In this document: in pieces, positions 7,925 through 17,444 of the stretch
Numbering within the stretch: the stretch's first letter is position 1
Layout of the letters: every line of letters starts with the position of its first letter
Assembly: GCA_030758115.1 (NCBI GenBank)
Contig: JANREX010000073.1
Coordinates: 26,265-84,670 of the forward strand
Source: Paracoccaceae bacterium
Lineage (GTDB): Bacteria; Pseudomonadota; Alphaproteobacteria; Rhodobacterales; Rhodobacteraceae
Length of the DNA: 58,406 bases
Direction of reading: 5' to 3'
Notes under the pieces: model-generated
What the model was told of the DNA's origin: nothing
Databases searched by the model: none
The model's input: only the letters and a program-made list of their open reading frames with translations
Made by a program: the position numbers and the translations under genes

Positions 7925-9037
7925 ATGACGCCCAAGCGTCCCGAAGGTGCGGGCGCGTTCCCTATACCGGTCGAAAGCCCCGCGCCGACACCGCCCGATA
8001 CAGCGCAGCTTTATGCGGCTCTGGATCTGGGTACGAACAGTTGCCGCATGCTGATTGCCCAACCCAAGGGCAACCAGTTTCATGTGGTCGACAGCTTTTC
8101 CAAATCGGTGCAGCTTGGCGCCGGTCTGGAAAGCTCCGGCATGCTCAGCCGCGCCTCGATGGCGCGGACGGTACAGGCCATGCGCATCTGTCAGCAGAAG
8201 CTCAAGCGCCACAAGGTCAAGCGGATGCGCCTTGTCGCGACCGAAGCCTGTCGGCGTGCGCGCAATGCGGGCGAGTTCATCCAGCAGGTCAAGCGCGAGA
8301 CCGGGCTGGAGCTGGAAATCATCCAGACCGAGGAAGAAGCCCGTCTGGCGGTGATTTCCTGCGCGCCATTGGTGTCGACCAAGACCGAGCAGCTTCTGGT
8401 CGTGGATATCGGCGGCGGTTCCACCGAACTGGTGTGGATCGACCTGTCGCAGGTGGCCCCGCGCGAACGCCCCCGCGCGATCATGCGGCTGCATGCGGGA
8501 TTCCATCCGCCCGAAAGCCCCTTTCCCGCCGCGCGCGTCGTCGACTGGATCTCGGTGCCGCTGGGGGTGGCGACGCTGCGCGACCAGTTCAGCGATGTCG
8601 AGGATGACGCCGCGCGCTTTGCGCTGATGAGCTGGTATTTCGAGGAAAACCTTGCCGAATTCGCCCCCTACAAGGACGAGCAGAAGCGCGAGGGGTTCCA
8701 GATCGTCGGCACCTCGGGCACGGTCACCACGGTGGCGGCCAGCCATCTGGGGCTGAAACGCTATGACCGGACCAAGGTGGACGGGCTGCGCATGACCTCG
8801 GACCAGATCGACAAGGTGATCCGCAACTACCTTGACCTTGGCCCTGCCGGGCGGCGGCGCGACCCGCGCATCGGGCAGGATCGGCAGGCGCTGATCATGT
8901 CGGGGGCGGCGATCCTGCAGGCCTTGTTGCGGCTGTGGCCCACCGACCGGCTGTCGGTCGCGGATCGTGGCCTGCGCGAGGGGCTGCTTTACGCCCAGAT
9001 GAGCGCCGATGGTGTGCTGGAGGACGGGCCGTTCTGA
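7925..9037 (+). CDS. Ppx/GppA family phosphatase (exopolyphosphatase / pppGpp phosphatase)
   Basis: 370-residue ASKHA-fold phosphatase. The phosphate-1 motif AALDLGTNSCRMLI is at residues 31-44, the phosphate-2 motif LLVVDIGGGSTELVW in the middle, and IVGTSGTVTTVA follows. Family members hydrolyse polyphosphate or convert pppGpp to ppGpp. The ATG at 7925 is preceded by GGAGGG and leaves a Pro-rich 28-residue leader; an in-frame ATG at 7841 is less likely. It lies 87 bp upstream of rlmE on the same strand, an arrangement common in alphaproteobacteria. Confidence 0.92.
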   Translation: MTPKRPEGAGAFPIPVESPAPTPPDTAQLYAALDLGTNSCRMLIAQPKGNQFHVVDSFSKSVQLGAGLESSGMLSRASMARTVQAMRICQQKLKRHKVKRMRLVATEACRRARNAGEFIQQVKRETGLELEIIQTEEEARLAVISCAPLVSTKTEQLLVVDIGGGSTELVWIDLSQVAPRERPRAIMRLHAGFHPPESPFPAARVVDWISVPLGVATLRDQFSDVEDDAARFALMSWYFEENLAEFAPYKDEQKREGFQIVGTSGTVTTVAASHLGLKRYDRTKVDGLRMTSDQIDKVIRNYLDLGPAGRRRDPRIGQDRQALIMSGAAILQALLRLWPTDRLSVADRGLREGLLYAQMSADGVLEDGPF

Positions 9038-9124
9038 GCCCTGCGGATCGCGCATGGTGCTGCGGCCGGATTTTGAGTATTTGAAGAACGATGAAGGGGG
9101 CGGATGCCCCCGAGCGGAGCGACG

Positions 9125-9907
9125 ATGACCGACAAGAAGAAGACCACGGGCAAGAACAAAGCGGCGGGTGCGGCCAAGGCCACGTCCGGGCGCGGCCAGC
9201 GCGACCTGACCGTCAAGGTCAAGACCGCGCGGGGGCGCAAGATCAGCTCGACCCTGTGGTTGCAGCGGCAATTGAACGACCCTTATGTCAAACGCGCCAA
9301 GGCCGACGGCTTTCGCGGGCGTGCCGCCTACAAGATCCTGGAGCTGGACGACAAGTTCCGGTTCCTTGTGCCGGGGGCGCGCGTTGTCGATCTGGGCTGC
9401 GCACCGGGCGGCTGGTGCCAGGTGGCCGTGCCGCGCGTCAATGCCCTGGGGGAAAAGCAGGGCAAGCGCGTGGGCACCATTCTGGGCGTCGACCTGCAGG
9501 AGGTGGAGCCGATCGCGGGTTGCGAGATCCATCAGCTTGATTTCCTGGAGGATGATGCGGACGAGAAGGTCAAGACATGGCTGGGCGGGCGCGCCGATGT
9601 GGTGATGTCGGACATGGCCGCCTCGGCCTCGGGTCACAAGCAGACCGACCATCTGCGCATCATCGCGCTGTGCGAGGCGGCGGCCTATTTCGCCTTCGAT
9701 GTGCTGGAAGAGGGCGGCACCTTCGTGGCAAAAGTGCTGGCGGGCGGGGCCGAGGGCGAATTGCAGAAACTGCTCAAACTGCGTTTCAGGAAGGTCGTGA
9801 ACGTCAAGCCCGCCGCGTCGCGCGCCGACAGTTCCGAGAAATTCGTGGTCGCCACCGGCTTCAAGCGCAATGACGCGGATGACGACGCCGATCAGCCCGT
9901 GACCTGA
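9125..9907 (+). CDS. rlmE: 23S rRNA (uridine-2'-O-)-methyltransferase RlmE (FtsJ/RrmJ)
   Basis: 260-residue SAM-dependent methyltransferase that modifies U2552 of 23S rRNA. The SAM motif [14 protein letters not shown] is intact. The catalytic K-D-K-E set is visible as [11 protein letters not shown] (K), VMSDMAAS (D), FVAKVLAGG (K) and a late SSEKFVVA (E). The lysine-rich N-terminal 30 residues suit rRNA binding. The start at 9125 has GGAG just upstream. Confidence 0.95.
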   Translation: MTDKKKTTGKNKAAGAAKATSGRGQRDLTVKVKTARGRKISSTLWLQRQLNDPYVKRAKADGFRGRAAYKILELDDKFRFLVPGARVVDLGCAPGGWCQVAVPRVNALGEKQGKRVGTILGVDLQEVEPIAGCEIHQLDFLEDDADEKVKTWLGGRADVVMSDMAASASGHKQTDHLRIIALCEAAAYFAFDVLEEGGTFVAKVLAGGAEGELQKLLKLRFRKVVNVKPAASRADSSEKFVVATGFKRNDADDDADQPVT

Positions 9908-10230
9908 GGGCCGCCATCATAGAGCGTTGACGCCAGCGCCCCGGGCGATGGCAGCGACAGATCATCGGCCTGACGGTGATGCAGACGCTCCAGCGCGCGC
10001 CGCGACAGGTCCTGCTGGCGGATCATCTCGAACAGACGGGCATGGCGCGCACTGACGCCGGGTTGCGTCAGTGCCTGGGCGCCCGATGGCGCAAGATGGC
10101 GGCTGTGCTGCATCTGTCCTGTCCCAAGCTTCGCCCCGAGGGGCGGTCAGAGGGACAGCGCTATCAGCCAAATCTGTCATTTATGGCGCAAGAGCCGCGC
10201 ATTTCGGTGGCAGATGGCGGTACGGGCGGT
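9908..10230. other. 323-bp stretch without a supported gene; possible decayed regulator fragment
   Basis: No convincing gene between rlmE and the acyl-CoA dehydrogenase. On the - strand, two overlapping short frames carry a weak FCD-like segment (HARLFEMIRQQDLSRRALER, read from about 10060 back to 9990) followed by an unrelated tail, with a frame change upstream near 10110. This could be the remnant of a GntR-type regulator, but the match is by eye only. Confidence 0.3.
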
Positions 10231-11439
10231 TCAGCTGTCGCCGGGCAGCCAGCGCCAGAAATCGCGCCCTTCCTCGGCCAGGTGGCGGTTCAGGACCATC
10301 TGGTGCACCTCGTCCGCGCCATCGACCAGACGCGCCTGGCGCGCATAGCGATAGATCCACTCCAGCACCGTATCGGTGGAATAGCCACGCGCCCCGTTGA
10401 CCTGGATCGCCACGTCGGCGGCCTTGTGCAACAGGTTCGCGCAATGGATCTTGGCCATCGACACTTCCTTTTTGGCGAAACTGCCCTGGTCCAGCGCCCA
10501 GGCGGCCTTCATCACCAGCAGGCGGCCCATCTCGATCCCCATGGCCAGATCGCCCATCTTGATCTGGATGCTTTCGCGATCCGCCAACCGGATGCCGAAA
10601 CCGTAACGGTTCGCGGCATAGTCGCCCGCGATCTCGGTGCAGCGCTTGGCCAGGCCCAGCCAGCGCATGCAATGGGTCAGCCGCGCCGGCCCCAGCCGCA
10701 TCTGGGTGATCTTCAGGCCCATCCCCTCGCCCATGATGACGCGGTCGGCGGGCAGGACCATATCCTCGTAGATCAGTTCGCAATGGCCGCCATGTTCCTC
10801 GGGTCCCATGATCGGGATACGCCGGTCGATGCGCCAGCCCGGCTCGTCACGGTGATGCAGGAAGGCCGTCAGCCCGCGGCGCGGATCGTCCGATGTGCGC
10901 GCCAGCAGGATGAAATGGCTGGCATCGGCCGCCCCGGTGATGAACCACTTATGCCCGCGAATGACATAAGAATCGCCCTTCCTGGTGGCCGTGGTCTTCA
11001 TCATGCCCGGATCGGACCCGCCACCCGGATGCGGTTCGGTCATCACGAAGGATGACCGCACATCGCCGCGCACGATGGGATCCAGCCAGCGTTCCTTCTG
11101 CGCGGGCGTGCCCGCCTTTTCCAGAACCATCATGTTGCCGTCATCGGGTGCGGCCGAATTGAAGATCACGGGACCAAAGATCGAGCGGTTCATCTCCTCG
11201 TAGCAGACGGCCATGCCCACCTTGCCCAGCCCCTGCCCGCCTGTTTCAGGCTTGAGCTGCAGGCACCACAGCCCCTGATCGCGCGCCTTGGCGCGCAACG
11301 GCTCCATCCAGTCATAGGCGATGTTGTCATGTGCGTCCCATGCCGCGCGGTTCCCTTCGACGGGCATGATCTCGTCCTCGACGAAACGCGCGATACGGGC
11401 GCGAAAATCCTCGATCCGGGGGGAAATGGTAAAGTCCAA
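10231..11439 (-). CDS. Acyl-CoA dehydrogenase family protein (ACAD10/11-like)
   Basis: 402-residue flavoprotein that oxidises acyl-CoA at C2-C3. The middle FAD/substrate region reads SSFVMTEPHPGGGSDPGMM, followed by IRGHKWFITGA; the C-terminal helical domain ends with QVNGARGYSTDTVLEWIYRY and a DGADEVHQ segment typical of the ACAD10/11 branch. The start is a TTG at 11437-11439 giving MDFTISPRIEDF, supported by AAGGA seven bases upstream; no ATG nearby fits. The SDR gene lies 12 bp upstream, so the two act in one operon, probably in beta-oxidation of an unusual or branched acid. Confidence 0.9.
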   Translation of the reverse strand: MDFTISPRIEDFRARIARFVEDEIMPVEGNRAAWDAHDNIAYDWMEPLRAKARDQGLWCLQLKPETGGQGLGKVGMAVCYEEMNRSIFGPVIFNSAAPDDGNMMVLEKAGTPAQKERWLDPIVRGDVRSSFVMTEPHPGGGSDPGMMKTTATRKGDSYVIRGHKWFITGAADASHFILLARTSDDPRRGLTAFLHHRDEPGWRIDRRIPIMGPEEHGGHCELIYEDMVLPADRVIMGEGMGLKITQMRLGPARLTHCMRWLGLAKRCTEIAGDYAANRYGFGIRLADRESIQIKMGDLAMGIEMGRLLVMKAAWALDQGSFAKKEVSMAKIHCANLLHKAADVAIQVNGARGYSTDTVLEWIYRYARQARLVDGADEVHQMVLNRHLAEEGRDFWRWLPGDS

Positions 11440-11451
11440 GGCGCAGTCCTT

Positions 11452-12225
11452 TCAGAGCGAAGACACAAGATGGCCGCCATCGGCCACGATTTCGGTGCCG
11501 GTCATGAACCGGCCCAGATCCGACACCAGCAGCAAAAGCGGCCCGTCCAGATCAGAGGGTTTGCCAAGCCGGCGCTGCGGCACACGGCGGATCAGGGCGC
11601 GCCCCGCGTCCGAGGCGAAGAAGTCGCGGTTCAGTTCGGTCTCGACATAGCCCGGACACAGCGCATTGACCCGGATGTCATGGCGCGCCCATTCCAGCGC
11701 CAGCGCGCGGCTCAGCTGCACCAGACCGCCCTTGGAGGCCGCATAGGCCGCCACATGCCCGGCCACGCGCATGCCCAGGATCGAGGCGACATTGACGATC
11801 ACGCCGCCATTGCCATGTGCGGCCATCGCCGCTGCAGCAACCCGCGCCACATGGAACGCCCCCTTGAGGTTGGTGTCGATGATCCGGTCGATGTCATCGA
11901 CACCATGATCCAGCGCGGATGCCGACAGGGTCGTGCCTGCGTTGTTGATGACGATATCGAAGGTTCTGCCCTTCAGCGCCGCCCCGACCGAGGCCGCATC
12001 GGCCACATCCATCTGCAAGGGCTCGGCCTGCCCGCCCGCATCGCGGATCGTGTCACACAGCGCCTCGACCCGGTCCAGCCTGCGGGCGGCGGCGACCACC
12101 TTGACCCCATGTTGGGCCAGAAGCGCTGCGAAATGCGCCCCAAGCCCCGAGGATGCCCCGGTCACCAGCGCCGTCTTGCCGGACAACCCCGGCCAGTTCA
12201 TTTTTTGCGATTGTGGATCAACCAT
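11452..12225 (-). CDS. SDR family NAD(P)-dependent oxidoreductase
   Basis: Classical short-chain dehydrogenase of about 257 residues. The cofactor motif is TGASSGLG, the structural motif is INNAGTT, the catalytic tyrosine/lysine pair is YAASK, and the C-terminus ends with the usual TGTEIVADGGH. The ATG at 12225 is used here; a TTG three codons upstream (12234) sits closer to the GGAGG boxes at about 12240 and is a real alternative. It precedes the acyl-CoA dehydrogenase by 12 bp, suggesting a hydroxyacyl or alcohol oxidation step in the same pathway. Confidence 0.88.
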   Translation of the reverse strand: MVDPQSQKMNWPGLSGKTALVTGASSGLGAHFAALLAQHGVKVVAAARRLDRVEALCDTIRDAGGQAEPLQMDVADAASVGAALKGRTFDIVINNAGTTLSASALDHGVDDIDRIIDTNLKGAFHVARVAAAAMAAHGNGGVIVNVASILGMRVAGHVAAYAASKGGLVQLSRALALEWARHDIRVNALCPGYVETELNRDFFASDAGRALIRRVPQRRLGKPSDLDGPLLLLVSDLGRFMTGTEIVADGGHLVSSL

Positions 12226-12420
12226 GTTCGACAAAGGCCTCCCCTCCTTTTTCGAATATGTTCAACAGGATGCTGTGCGCGCAGGCTAGAAGGACGGCAC
12301 GGCGCGCGCAAGGGCTGACAGGGGGCCAGATGCTTGCCTTGCCGGCTTGTCTGGCAGACAGTTGCATCATGTGGTCCGGGCACAGGCCCGACCGGCGCGC
12401 GATTCCCGAAAGAGGGCCCC

Positions 12421-14709
12421 ATGACCGACCAGACCCGCGATTTTCTGACCAACAGCCATTGGGGCGCCTATTGGGTCGATGTCGCGGATGGCCGGGTCAC
12501 GGGCCTGCGCGACTTCGAACAGGATCCCGACCCCTCGCCCATCGGAAAGGGCATCGTGGGCGTGCTGGACGACCCGTTGCGGATCACGCGCCCCGCCGTG
12601 CGCAAAAGCTGGCTGGAGCATGGTCCCGGCACCCGCGGCGATCTGCGCGGCTCCGAGGAATTCGTCAGCGTCAGCTGGGACGAGGCCGAACGGCTGGTGG
12701 CGGCCGAACTGGACCGCGTGCGCGCGGCGCATGGCAATCAGGCGATCTATGCGGGCAGCTATGGCTGGGCCAGCGCGGGACGGTTCCATCACGCGCAAAG
12801 CCAGCTCAAGCGGTTTCTCAACTGCATCGGCGGCTTTTCCTATTCGGTCAATACCTACAGCTATGCCGCCGCCGAAGTGATGGTGCCCCATGTGATCGGC
12901 GATTTCCTTGGCCCGCTGGAGCGCGCCACCTCGTGGGAGGTGCTGGCCGACAGTTGCGATCTTTTCGTGGCCTTCGGCGGCCTGCCCCTGTCGAACGGGC
13001 AGATCGGACAGGGCGGCACCGGCGCGCATGTGCAGCGCGGCGGCATGCTGGCCGCGCGCGCCAATGGCACGCGGTTCGTCAATATCTCGCCGCAGCGCTC
13101 CGACGCGCTGGAGGTACTTGACGCCGACTGGATGGCGATCCGCCCCTCGACCGATGCGGCGATGATGCTGGGTCTCGCGCATGTGCTGCTGGACGAAGGG
13201 CTGCATGACCGCGCCTTTCTGGATCGCTACACCGTGGGGTTCGACCGTTTCGCGGCCTATCTGCGCGGGCAGACCGACGGCATCGCCAAGACCGCCGAAT
13301 GGGCGGCCGCGATCTGCGACATCCCTGCCGACCGGTTGCGCGCATTGGCGCGCGACATGGCGGGCCATCGCACGATGATCGGCATTTCCTATTCCCTGAC
13401 CCGGCAGGATCACGGCGAACAGCCCTATTGGGCGGCGATCACGCTGGCGGCGATGCTGGGTCAGATCGGGCTGCCCGGCGGCGGTATCGGCTTTGGCTAT
13501 TCGGCGATGAACAACAACGGGCTTGAACGGCGCTACCTGCCCTATGCGGCCTTTCCGCAGGGACAGAACCCGGTCAAAAGCTTCATCCCCGTGGCACGGA
13601 TCGCCGACATGCTGGAAAACCCCGGCGGCACCGTGGATTACAACGGACGGCGCCTGACCTACCCCGATATCAAGGTCGTGTGGTGGGCCGGTGGCAACCC
13701 GTTTCATCATCATCAGGACCTCAACCGCCTGCGCCGGGCCTGGGCGCGGCCCGATACGGTGATCGTGAACGAATGGTGCTGGAACAGTCTGGCAAGGCAT
13801 GCCGATATCGTGCTGCCCTGCACCACGGCGCTGGAACGCAGCGACATCGCCATGTCGCGCAAGGATCCGTTCATCACCGTGATGGACCGCGCCATCCCAC
13901 CCGTGGGCGAGGCGCGCGACGACCATGCCATCTTTCGCGGGATCGCGGCCCGGATGGGGGTCGAGCAGGCCTTTACCGAGGGCCGCAGCCCCGAGGAATG
14001 GGTGCGCTGGCTTTATGATGTATCCCGGCAGGCGGCATCGCGCGGCGGTGTCGAACTGCCCGGTTTCGACGACTTGCAGAAACAGGGCTGGGTGCGCGTG
14101 CCGGAGCCTGCAAAACGCACCATCCTGATGGAAGGTTTCCGCGCCGATCCAAAGGCCCATCCCCTCAAGACCCCCAGCGGCCGGATCGAGATCTTCTCGG
14201 ACACCGTGGCGGGGTTCGGCTATGATGATTGCCCCGGTCATCCCGCCTGGCTGGAGCCCATGGAATGGCTGGGCAATGCTGCGCCGGAGGCGCCGCTGCA
14301 CATGATCTCGACCCAGCCCGCAACCAAGCTGCATTCGCAGATGGATCACGGACCCGTCAGCCGCGGTGCACGGATCAAGGGGCGCGAACCCGTCACGATG
14401 CATCCCGACGATGCCGCCGCGCGCGGCCTGTCCGAGGGGCAGATCGTACGGATCTACAATGCGCGGGGGGCCTGTCTGGCCGGGTTGCGGATCAGCGACG
14501 CGATCCGCCCCGGCGTGATCCAGATCGCGACAGGCGCCTGGTATGATCCCGATGGCGACACATGCCTGCACGGCAATCCCAACACGCTGACAGCGGACAA
14601 GGGCACGTCGAAACTGGCCCAAGGTCCGATCGCGCATAGCTGTCTGGTCGAGGTTGAAGCCGCGCCCGTTTCCCCTGCCCCAAGGATCGACACCGCGCCG
14701 CTGGCGTGA
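12421..14709 (+). CDS. Molybdopterin-dependent oxidoreductase, biotin sulfoxide/TMAO/DMSO reductase (BisC/TorA) type
   Basis: 762-residue bis-MGD enzyme. The active-site region reads GSYGWASAGRFH (Y114, W116), and S147 in VNTYSYAAAEV aligns with the Mo-ligating serine of Rhodobacter DMSO reductase, with identical numbering. There is no N-terminal Cys cluster, so no 4Fe-4S centre. The N-terminus (MTDQTRDFL) has no twin-arginine signal, so the protein is cytoplasmic, like BisC, and probably reduces S- or N-oxides such as methionine or biotin sulfoxide. The ATG at 12421 follows AGAGGG. No electron donor subunit or chaperone gene is adjacent. Confidence 0.92.
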   Translation: MTDQTRDFLTNSHWGAYWVDVADGRVTGLRDFEQDPDPSPIGKGIVGVLDDPLRITRPAVRKSWLEHGPGTRGDLRGSEEFVSVSWDEAERLVAAELDRVRAAHGNQAIYAGSYGWASAGRFHHAQSQLKRFLNCIGGFSYSVNTYSYAAAEVMVPHVIGDFLGPLERATSWEVLADSCDLFVAFGGLPLSNGQIGQGGTGAHVQRGGMLAARANGTRFVNISPQRSDALEVLDADWMAIRPSTDAAMMLGLAHVLLDEGLHDRAFLDRYTVGFDRFAAYLRGQTDGIAKTAEWAAAICDIPADRLRALARDMAGHRTMIGISYSLTRQDHGEQPYWAAITLAAMLGQIGLPGGGIGFGYSAMNNNGLERRYLPYAAFPQGQNPVKSFIPVARIADMLENPGGTVDYNGRRLTYPDIKVVWWAGGNPFHHHQDLNRLRRAWARPDTVIVNEWCWNSLARHADIVLPCTTALERSDIAMSRKDPFITVMDRAIPPVGEARDDHAIFRGIAARMGVEQAFTEGRSPEEWVRWLYDVSRQAASRGGVELPGFDDLQKQGWVRVPEPAKRTILMEGFRADPKAHPLKTPSGRIEIFSDTVAGFGYDDCPGHPAWLEPMEWLGNAAPEAPLHMISTQPATKLHSQMDHGPVSRGARIKGREPVTMHPDDAAARGLSEGQIVRIYNARGACLAGLRISDAIRPGVIQIATGAWYDPDGDTCLHGNPNTLTADKGTSKLAQGPIAHSCLVEVEAAPVSPAPRIDTAPLA

Positions 14710-14784
14710 TCATCCTAAAGGCGACCTTGCGACAGCTTGCACGGCCGTCGTCCAGGGATAGGCAGCTCCATTAAAATCATCTTG

Positions 14785-14807
14785 AAGCTGATTCTCGTAA
14801 TCAGCTT
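14785..14807. promoter_or_regulatory. Inverted repeat in an AT-rich upstream region
   Basis: AAGCTGATT-CTCGT-AATCAGCTT is a perfect 9-bp inverted repeat. It lies at the start of the 275-bp gap before the surface-protein gene, just before a markedly AT-rich stretch (14815-14910, containing TATATATAAA). It could be an operator of that gene or a weak terminator of the molybdoenzyme; it has no T tract directly after it, so an operator is slightly preferred. Confidence 0.4.
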
Positions 14808-14984
14808 AAATGCTGCTTTTGTTGCATTTCAGCAACCATATTCCTCTTTCGATATATATAAAACACAATCGACGCGCTAGTTATATTCCAATTTCAATAA
14901 GTATCTTTAGTTTGCTCCCAGGCGGATGAGGAAGGCAGCTGCCCATCCCCAAAAGCACTGAACCGGAATGATTGGAGCAAAATC

Positions 14985-17348
14985 ATGTTGCACAGATACA
15001 TAATTCAACCCGGGTCGCAGGGGCGCGCGCGCCTGTTGGGCACGGCCGTCTCACTGCCCCTCCTGCTTGCGGCAGGAATGGCAGGCACACCCGCCATGTC
15101 CGATGTTCTTCCCGGCGGTCTTCTTGTCGGCACGTCCGGGGATGGTCTTATTTTCAACGACCCCGATGAAGGCGTCCTGGCGCCGGGCATCAAGAGCGTC
15201 ACCTTTACCTCGACACGTGACCCGATCCTTTCCGACGTATTCCTGTCGCCATACGAGAATATCGTTCTCGACTACACTGACGCAGTCGGGGACGGCGATC
15301 TGACAGACGATCCGCTAGAGAATCGCGGCAGTGCACCGAACTGCATGATGGCCAACAACCCAACGGTATTCTGTGACTCCGCCTCGGGTTCGGGAAAACG
15401 CATCAAGACCTGGCTGACAGGCCCCAGGGCCTTCGATATGCGCATCAGGACAAGCCCGACCTACACGAACCAGGCGGGCGACGCGGTGGACGTATCCTCG
15501 GTTGACTACTTCAACTTCGGCAAGGTGTCGAACTTCACGGGCGCGCGCATCACGGGGTTGAGTATCGAATTGCTGGCCGCCGATGGGACGCCGATGGGAA
15601 CGCTCGATCCGGCGAATGCGGTTCTGTACAACCTTGATCCCGACGTGATCGCCAACCTGGGCAATGGGGCGCGTCTGGTGGATGGTCTGTTCGGCGAAGG
15701 CGGCAACGAAGGCGACATCGGCTTCTTCGATGACGACAGGGCCGGTTTCAGTCTTGTCCGCACCGTTGACACCCTCGATTTCGGATCGACAGGGGACCTG
15801 ATGAGCAACCCCTTCTATGTTGCAAACTTCGGGACCGCGTTCCTCGACAACAGCATGATCCCGGACGGTCTGTTCTGGGATGACAACAACAACCCCGCCG
15901 ACGAGGCCGCCCTGGTTGCGTGGAACAACATCGGTGGTGGCGGCTGGACCTATGGCAACCTCGAACTGCCGGAAAACCTTGATGCCCGCCTCGAGGAGCT
16001 GGCCCAATCGCTTGGCGTGACAGTCGCCGCGCTGAATTACACGGCCGGTGGGCTGGTTCCCGCGGAAGTCGTTGCAGCGGCCGAGGCAAATGGTCTCTTC
16101 GCCGTTGGCGCGATCGAAGACCTGCGCAACGCAAACGTGAACTACACCATCACGGTCGGCCGGATCGACGGAAACGAGTTCATCATTCGCACCGCGCCGC
16201 GTTTTGCACCGATCGTGGAATCTGCAGGCAGCCGCGCGCAATTCGTGGTGGCAGGTTCGCTGGACGCGGCCAACGTGCCCTATCTGGGCGCCGATGCCGG
16301 GTATCTTGCGATCATCGACAGCGTCATGGCGCTGGCCCCGGCGGAACGCCAGCAGGCCCTGGCCGAGCTGGGTTTCAGCGCGGGCGCAGGCCTGTTCGGG
16401 TCGGCCTATGCGCTGGGCGCGGATCAGTTCTTTGCCCTGCCCGGTGGCGCGGGCGGTGACGCGGCTGACGGCTCGACCGTTTCCAGCAAGGGCGCCAGCT
16501 GGTCGCTGGATGGCGAGACGCGCGGCTTCGTGTCCCTGGGCGGGCGCGTCTCCGAGGCTGATTCCACGTCCAACAACTTCGGCTACGAGACCGAAAGCAT
16601 GAACGCCTGGGCCGGGATCGAGCGCAACCTCAGCCCCGGCAACTGGGTCGGCGTGATGCTGGGTGCGGGTGAGGCCAAGACCGATCTGGCGCTGGATGCG
16701 GGCGGTGTCGATGTCGACAGCATGGGCCTTGGCCTTTATGCGCGCGGCAGCTTGGGAGGCAATGGAAGCTACAAGGCGATGCTGGGCTGGCAAAGCCTGT
16801 CGATGGACACCGAGCGCAACATCAGCGTGCTGGGTGCGACCGCCACGGGCGAGACGGACGGCAGCGTACTTGTCGCCGGGGTCGAGGCCGACTGGCTGCA
16901 GCCGCGCAACAACTGGCGCTGGGGTCCGACCGCATCGCTTCAGTTCGCCAAGGTCGATATCGACGGCTACACCGAAACCGGTGCCGGTCTGGGCAACCTG
17001 ACCGTAGGCGATCAGAGCACCAACTTCGTGCTGGCCAGCGCCGGTCTGCGTGCAGAGGCCGATTACAAGGTGGGCGGCGGCATGATGCATTCCTTCGCCT
17101 ATGCGACCATCACCTCGCAATCGGGTGGCGATGACCTGATCACCGCCAATTTCGCAGGGTTGCCCAGCTTCGGCATGCCTGTCGACGCGCTGGACGATAC
17201 CTGGGTGGATCTGGGTGTCGGTGTATCGGCCAGCCTGTCCAAGACCGCCACATCCGAGACGACGCTGGGTGCGGAATACAAGGGTGCCTTCTTTGGCGAC
17301 GGCTTTGAAAGCCATGCCGTACGGGTGTCGCTGAACGTCAACTTCTGA
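14985..17348 (+). CDS. Surface protein with 'choice-of-anchor F'-like passenger and C-terminal autotransporter beta-barrel
   Basis: 787 residues. The N-terminal signal peptide has a hydrophobic core LLGTAVSLPLLLAAGMAG. The passenger (about 40-480) is Asp/Asn/Gly-rich and contains only two cysteines close together (NCMMANNPTVFCD), perhaps a disulfide loop. The last 275 residues, from SWSLDGETRGFVSLGGR, alternate like an outer-membrane beta-barrel and end VRVSLNVNF with terminal Phe, the export signal for barrel assembly. The ATG at 14985 follows GGAGC. It is monocistronic, with a strong terminator after it. The passenger's function is unknown; adhesion or cell-surface structure is an inference. 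Confidence 0.82.
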   Translation: MLHRYIIQPGSQGRARLLGTAVSLPLLLAAGMAGTPAMSDVLPGGLLVGTSGDGLIFNDPDEGVLAPGIKSVTFTSTRDPILSDVFLSPYENIVLDYTDAVGDGDLTDDPLENRGSAPNCMMANNPTVFCDSASGSGKRIKTWLTGPRAFDMRIRTSPTYTNQAGDAVDVSSVDYFNFGKVSNFTGARITGLSIELLAADGTPMGTLDPANAVLYNLDPDVIANLGNGARLVDGLFGEGGNEGDIGFFDDDRAGFSLVRTVDTLDFGSTGDLMSNPFYVANFGTAFLDNSMIPDGLFWDDNNNPADEAALVAWNNIGGGGWTYGNLELPENLDARLEELAQSLGVTVAALNYTAGGLVPAEVVAAAEANGLFAVGAIEDLRNANVNYTITVGRIDGNEFIIRTAPRFAPIVESAGSRAQFVVAGSLDAANVPYLGADAGYLAIIDSVMALAPAERQQALAELGFSAGAGLFGSAYALGADQFFALPGGAGGDAADGSTVSSKGASWSLDGETRGFVSLGGRVSEADSTSNNFGYETESMNAWAGIERNLSPGNWVGVMLGAGEAKTDLALDAGGVDVDSMGLGLYARGSLGGNGSYKAMLGWQSLSMDTERNISVLGATATGETDGSVLVAGVEADWLQPRNNWRWGPTASLQFAKVDIDGYTETGAGLGNLTVGDQSTNFVLASAGLRAEADYKVGGGMMHSFAYATITSQSGGDDLITANFAGLPSFGMPVDALDDTWVDLGVGVSASLSKTATSETTLGAEYKGAFFGDGFESHAVRVSLNVNF

Positions 17349-17394
17349 CAGGGCGCGGGGCTGGCCCCCGCGCCATCAGATGGCAAAAAACAAG

Positions 17395-17432
17395 ACGCGC
17401 CGGTCCCGTCTGGGGCCGGCGCGCTGCTTTTG
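17395..17432. terminator. Bidirectional terminator between convergent genes
   Basis: GCGCCGGTCCC and GGGGCCGGCGC pair across a short loop (one G-T pair), followed by GCTTTTG on the + side; an A-run (17385-17390) on the left supplies the T tract for the - strand gene. A second GC hairpin, GGCGCGGGG/CCCCGCGCC at 17352-17374, directly follows the surface-protein stop codon. Confidence 0.75.
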
Positions 17433-17444
17433 TCACCCTGAAAA

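Noticed and set aside
9085-9110. GGGGGC/GCCCCC hairpin between ppx/gppA and rlmE as a terminator
   Set aside because: No T tract follows, and the stem lies in the ribosome binding region of rlmE; it could affect translation but is not convincing as a terminator.
12367-14637. Open frame of about 756 codons on the - strand opposite the molybdoenzyme
   Set aside because: Complementary-strand artefact of high GC content; no domain or ribosome binding site.
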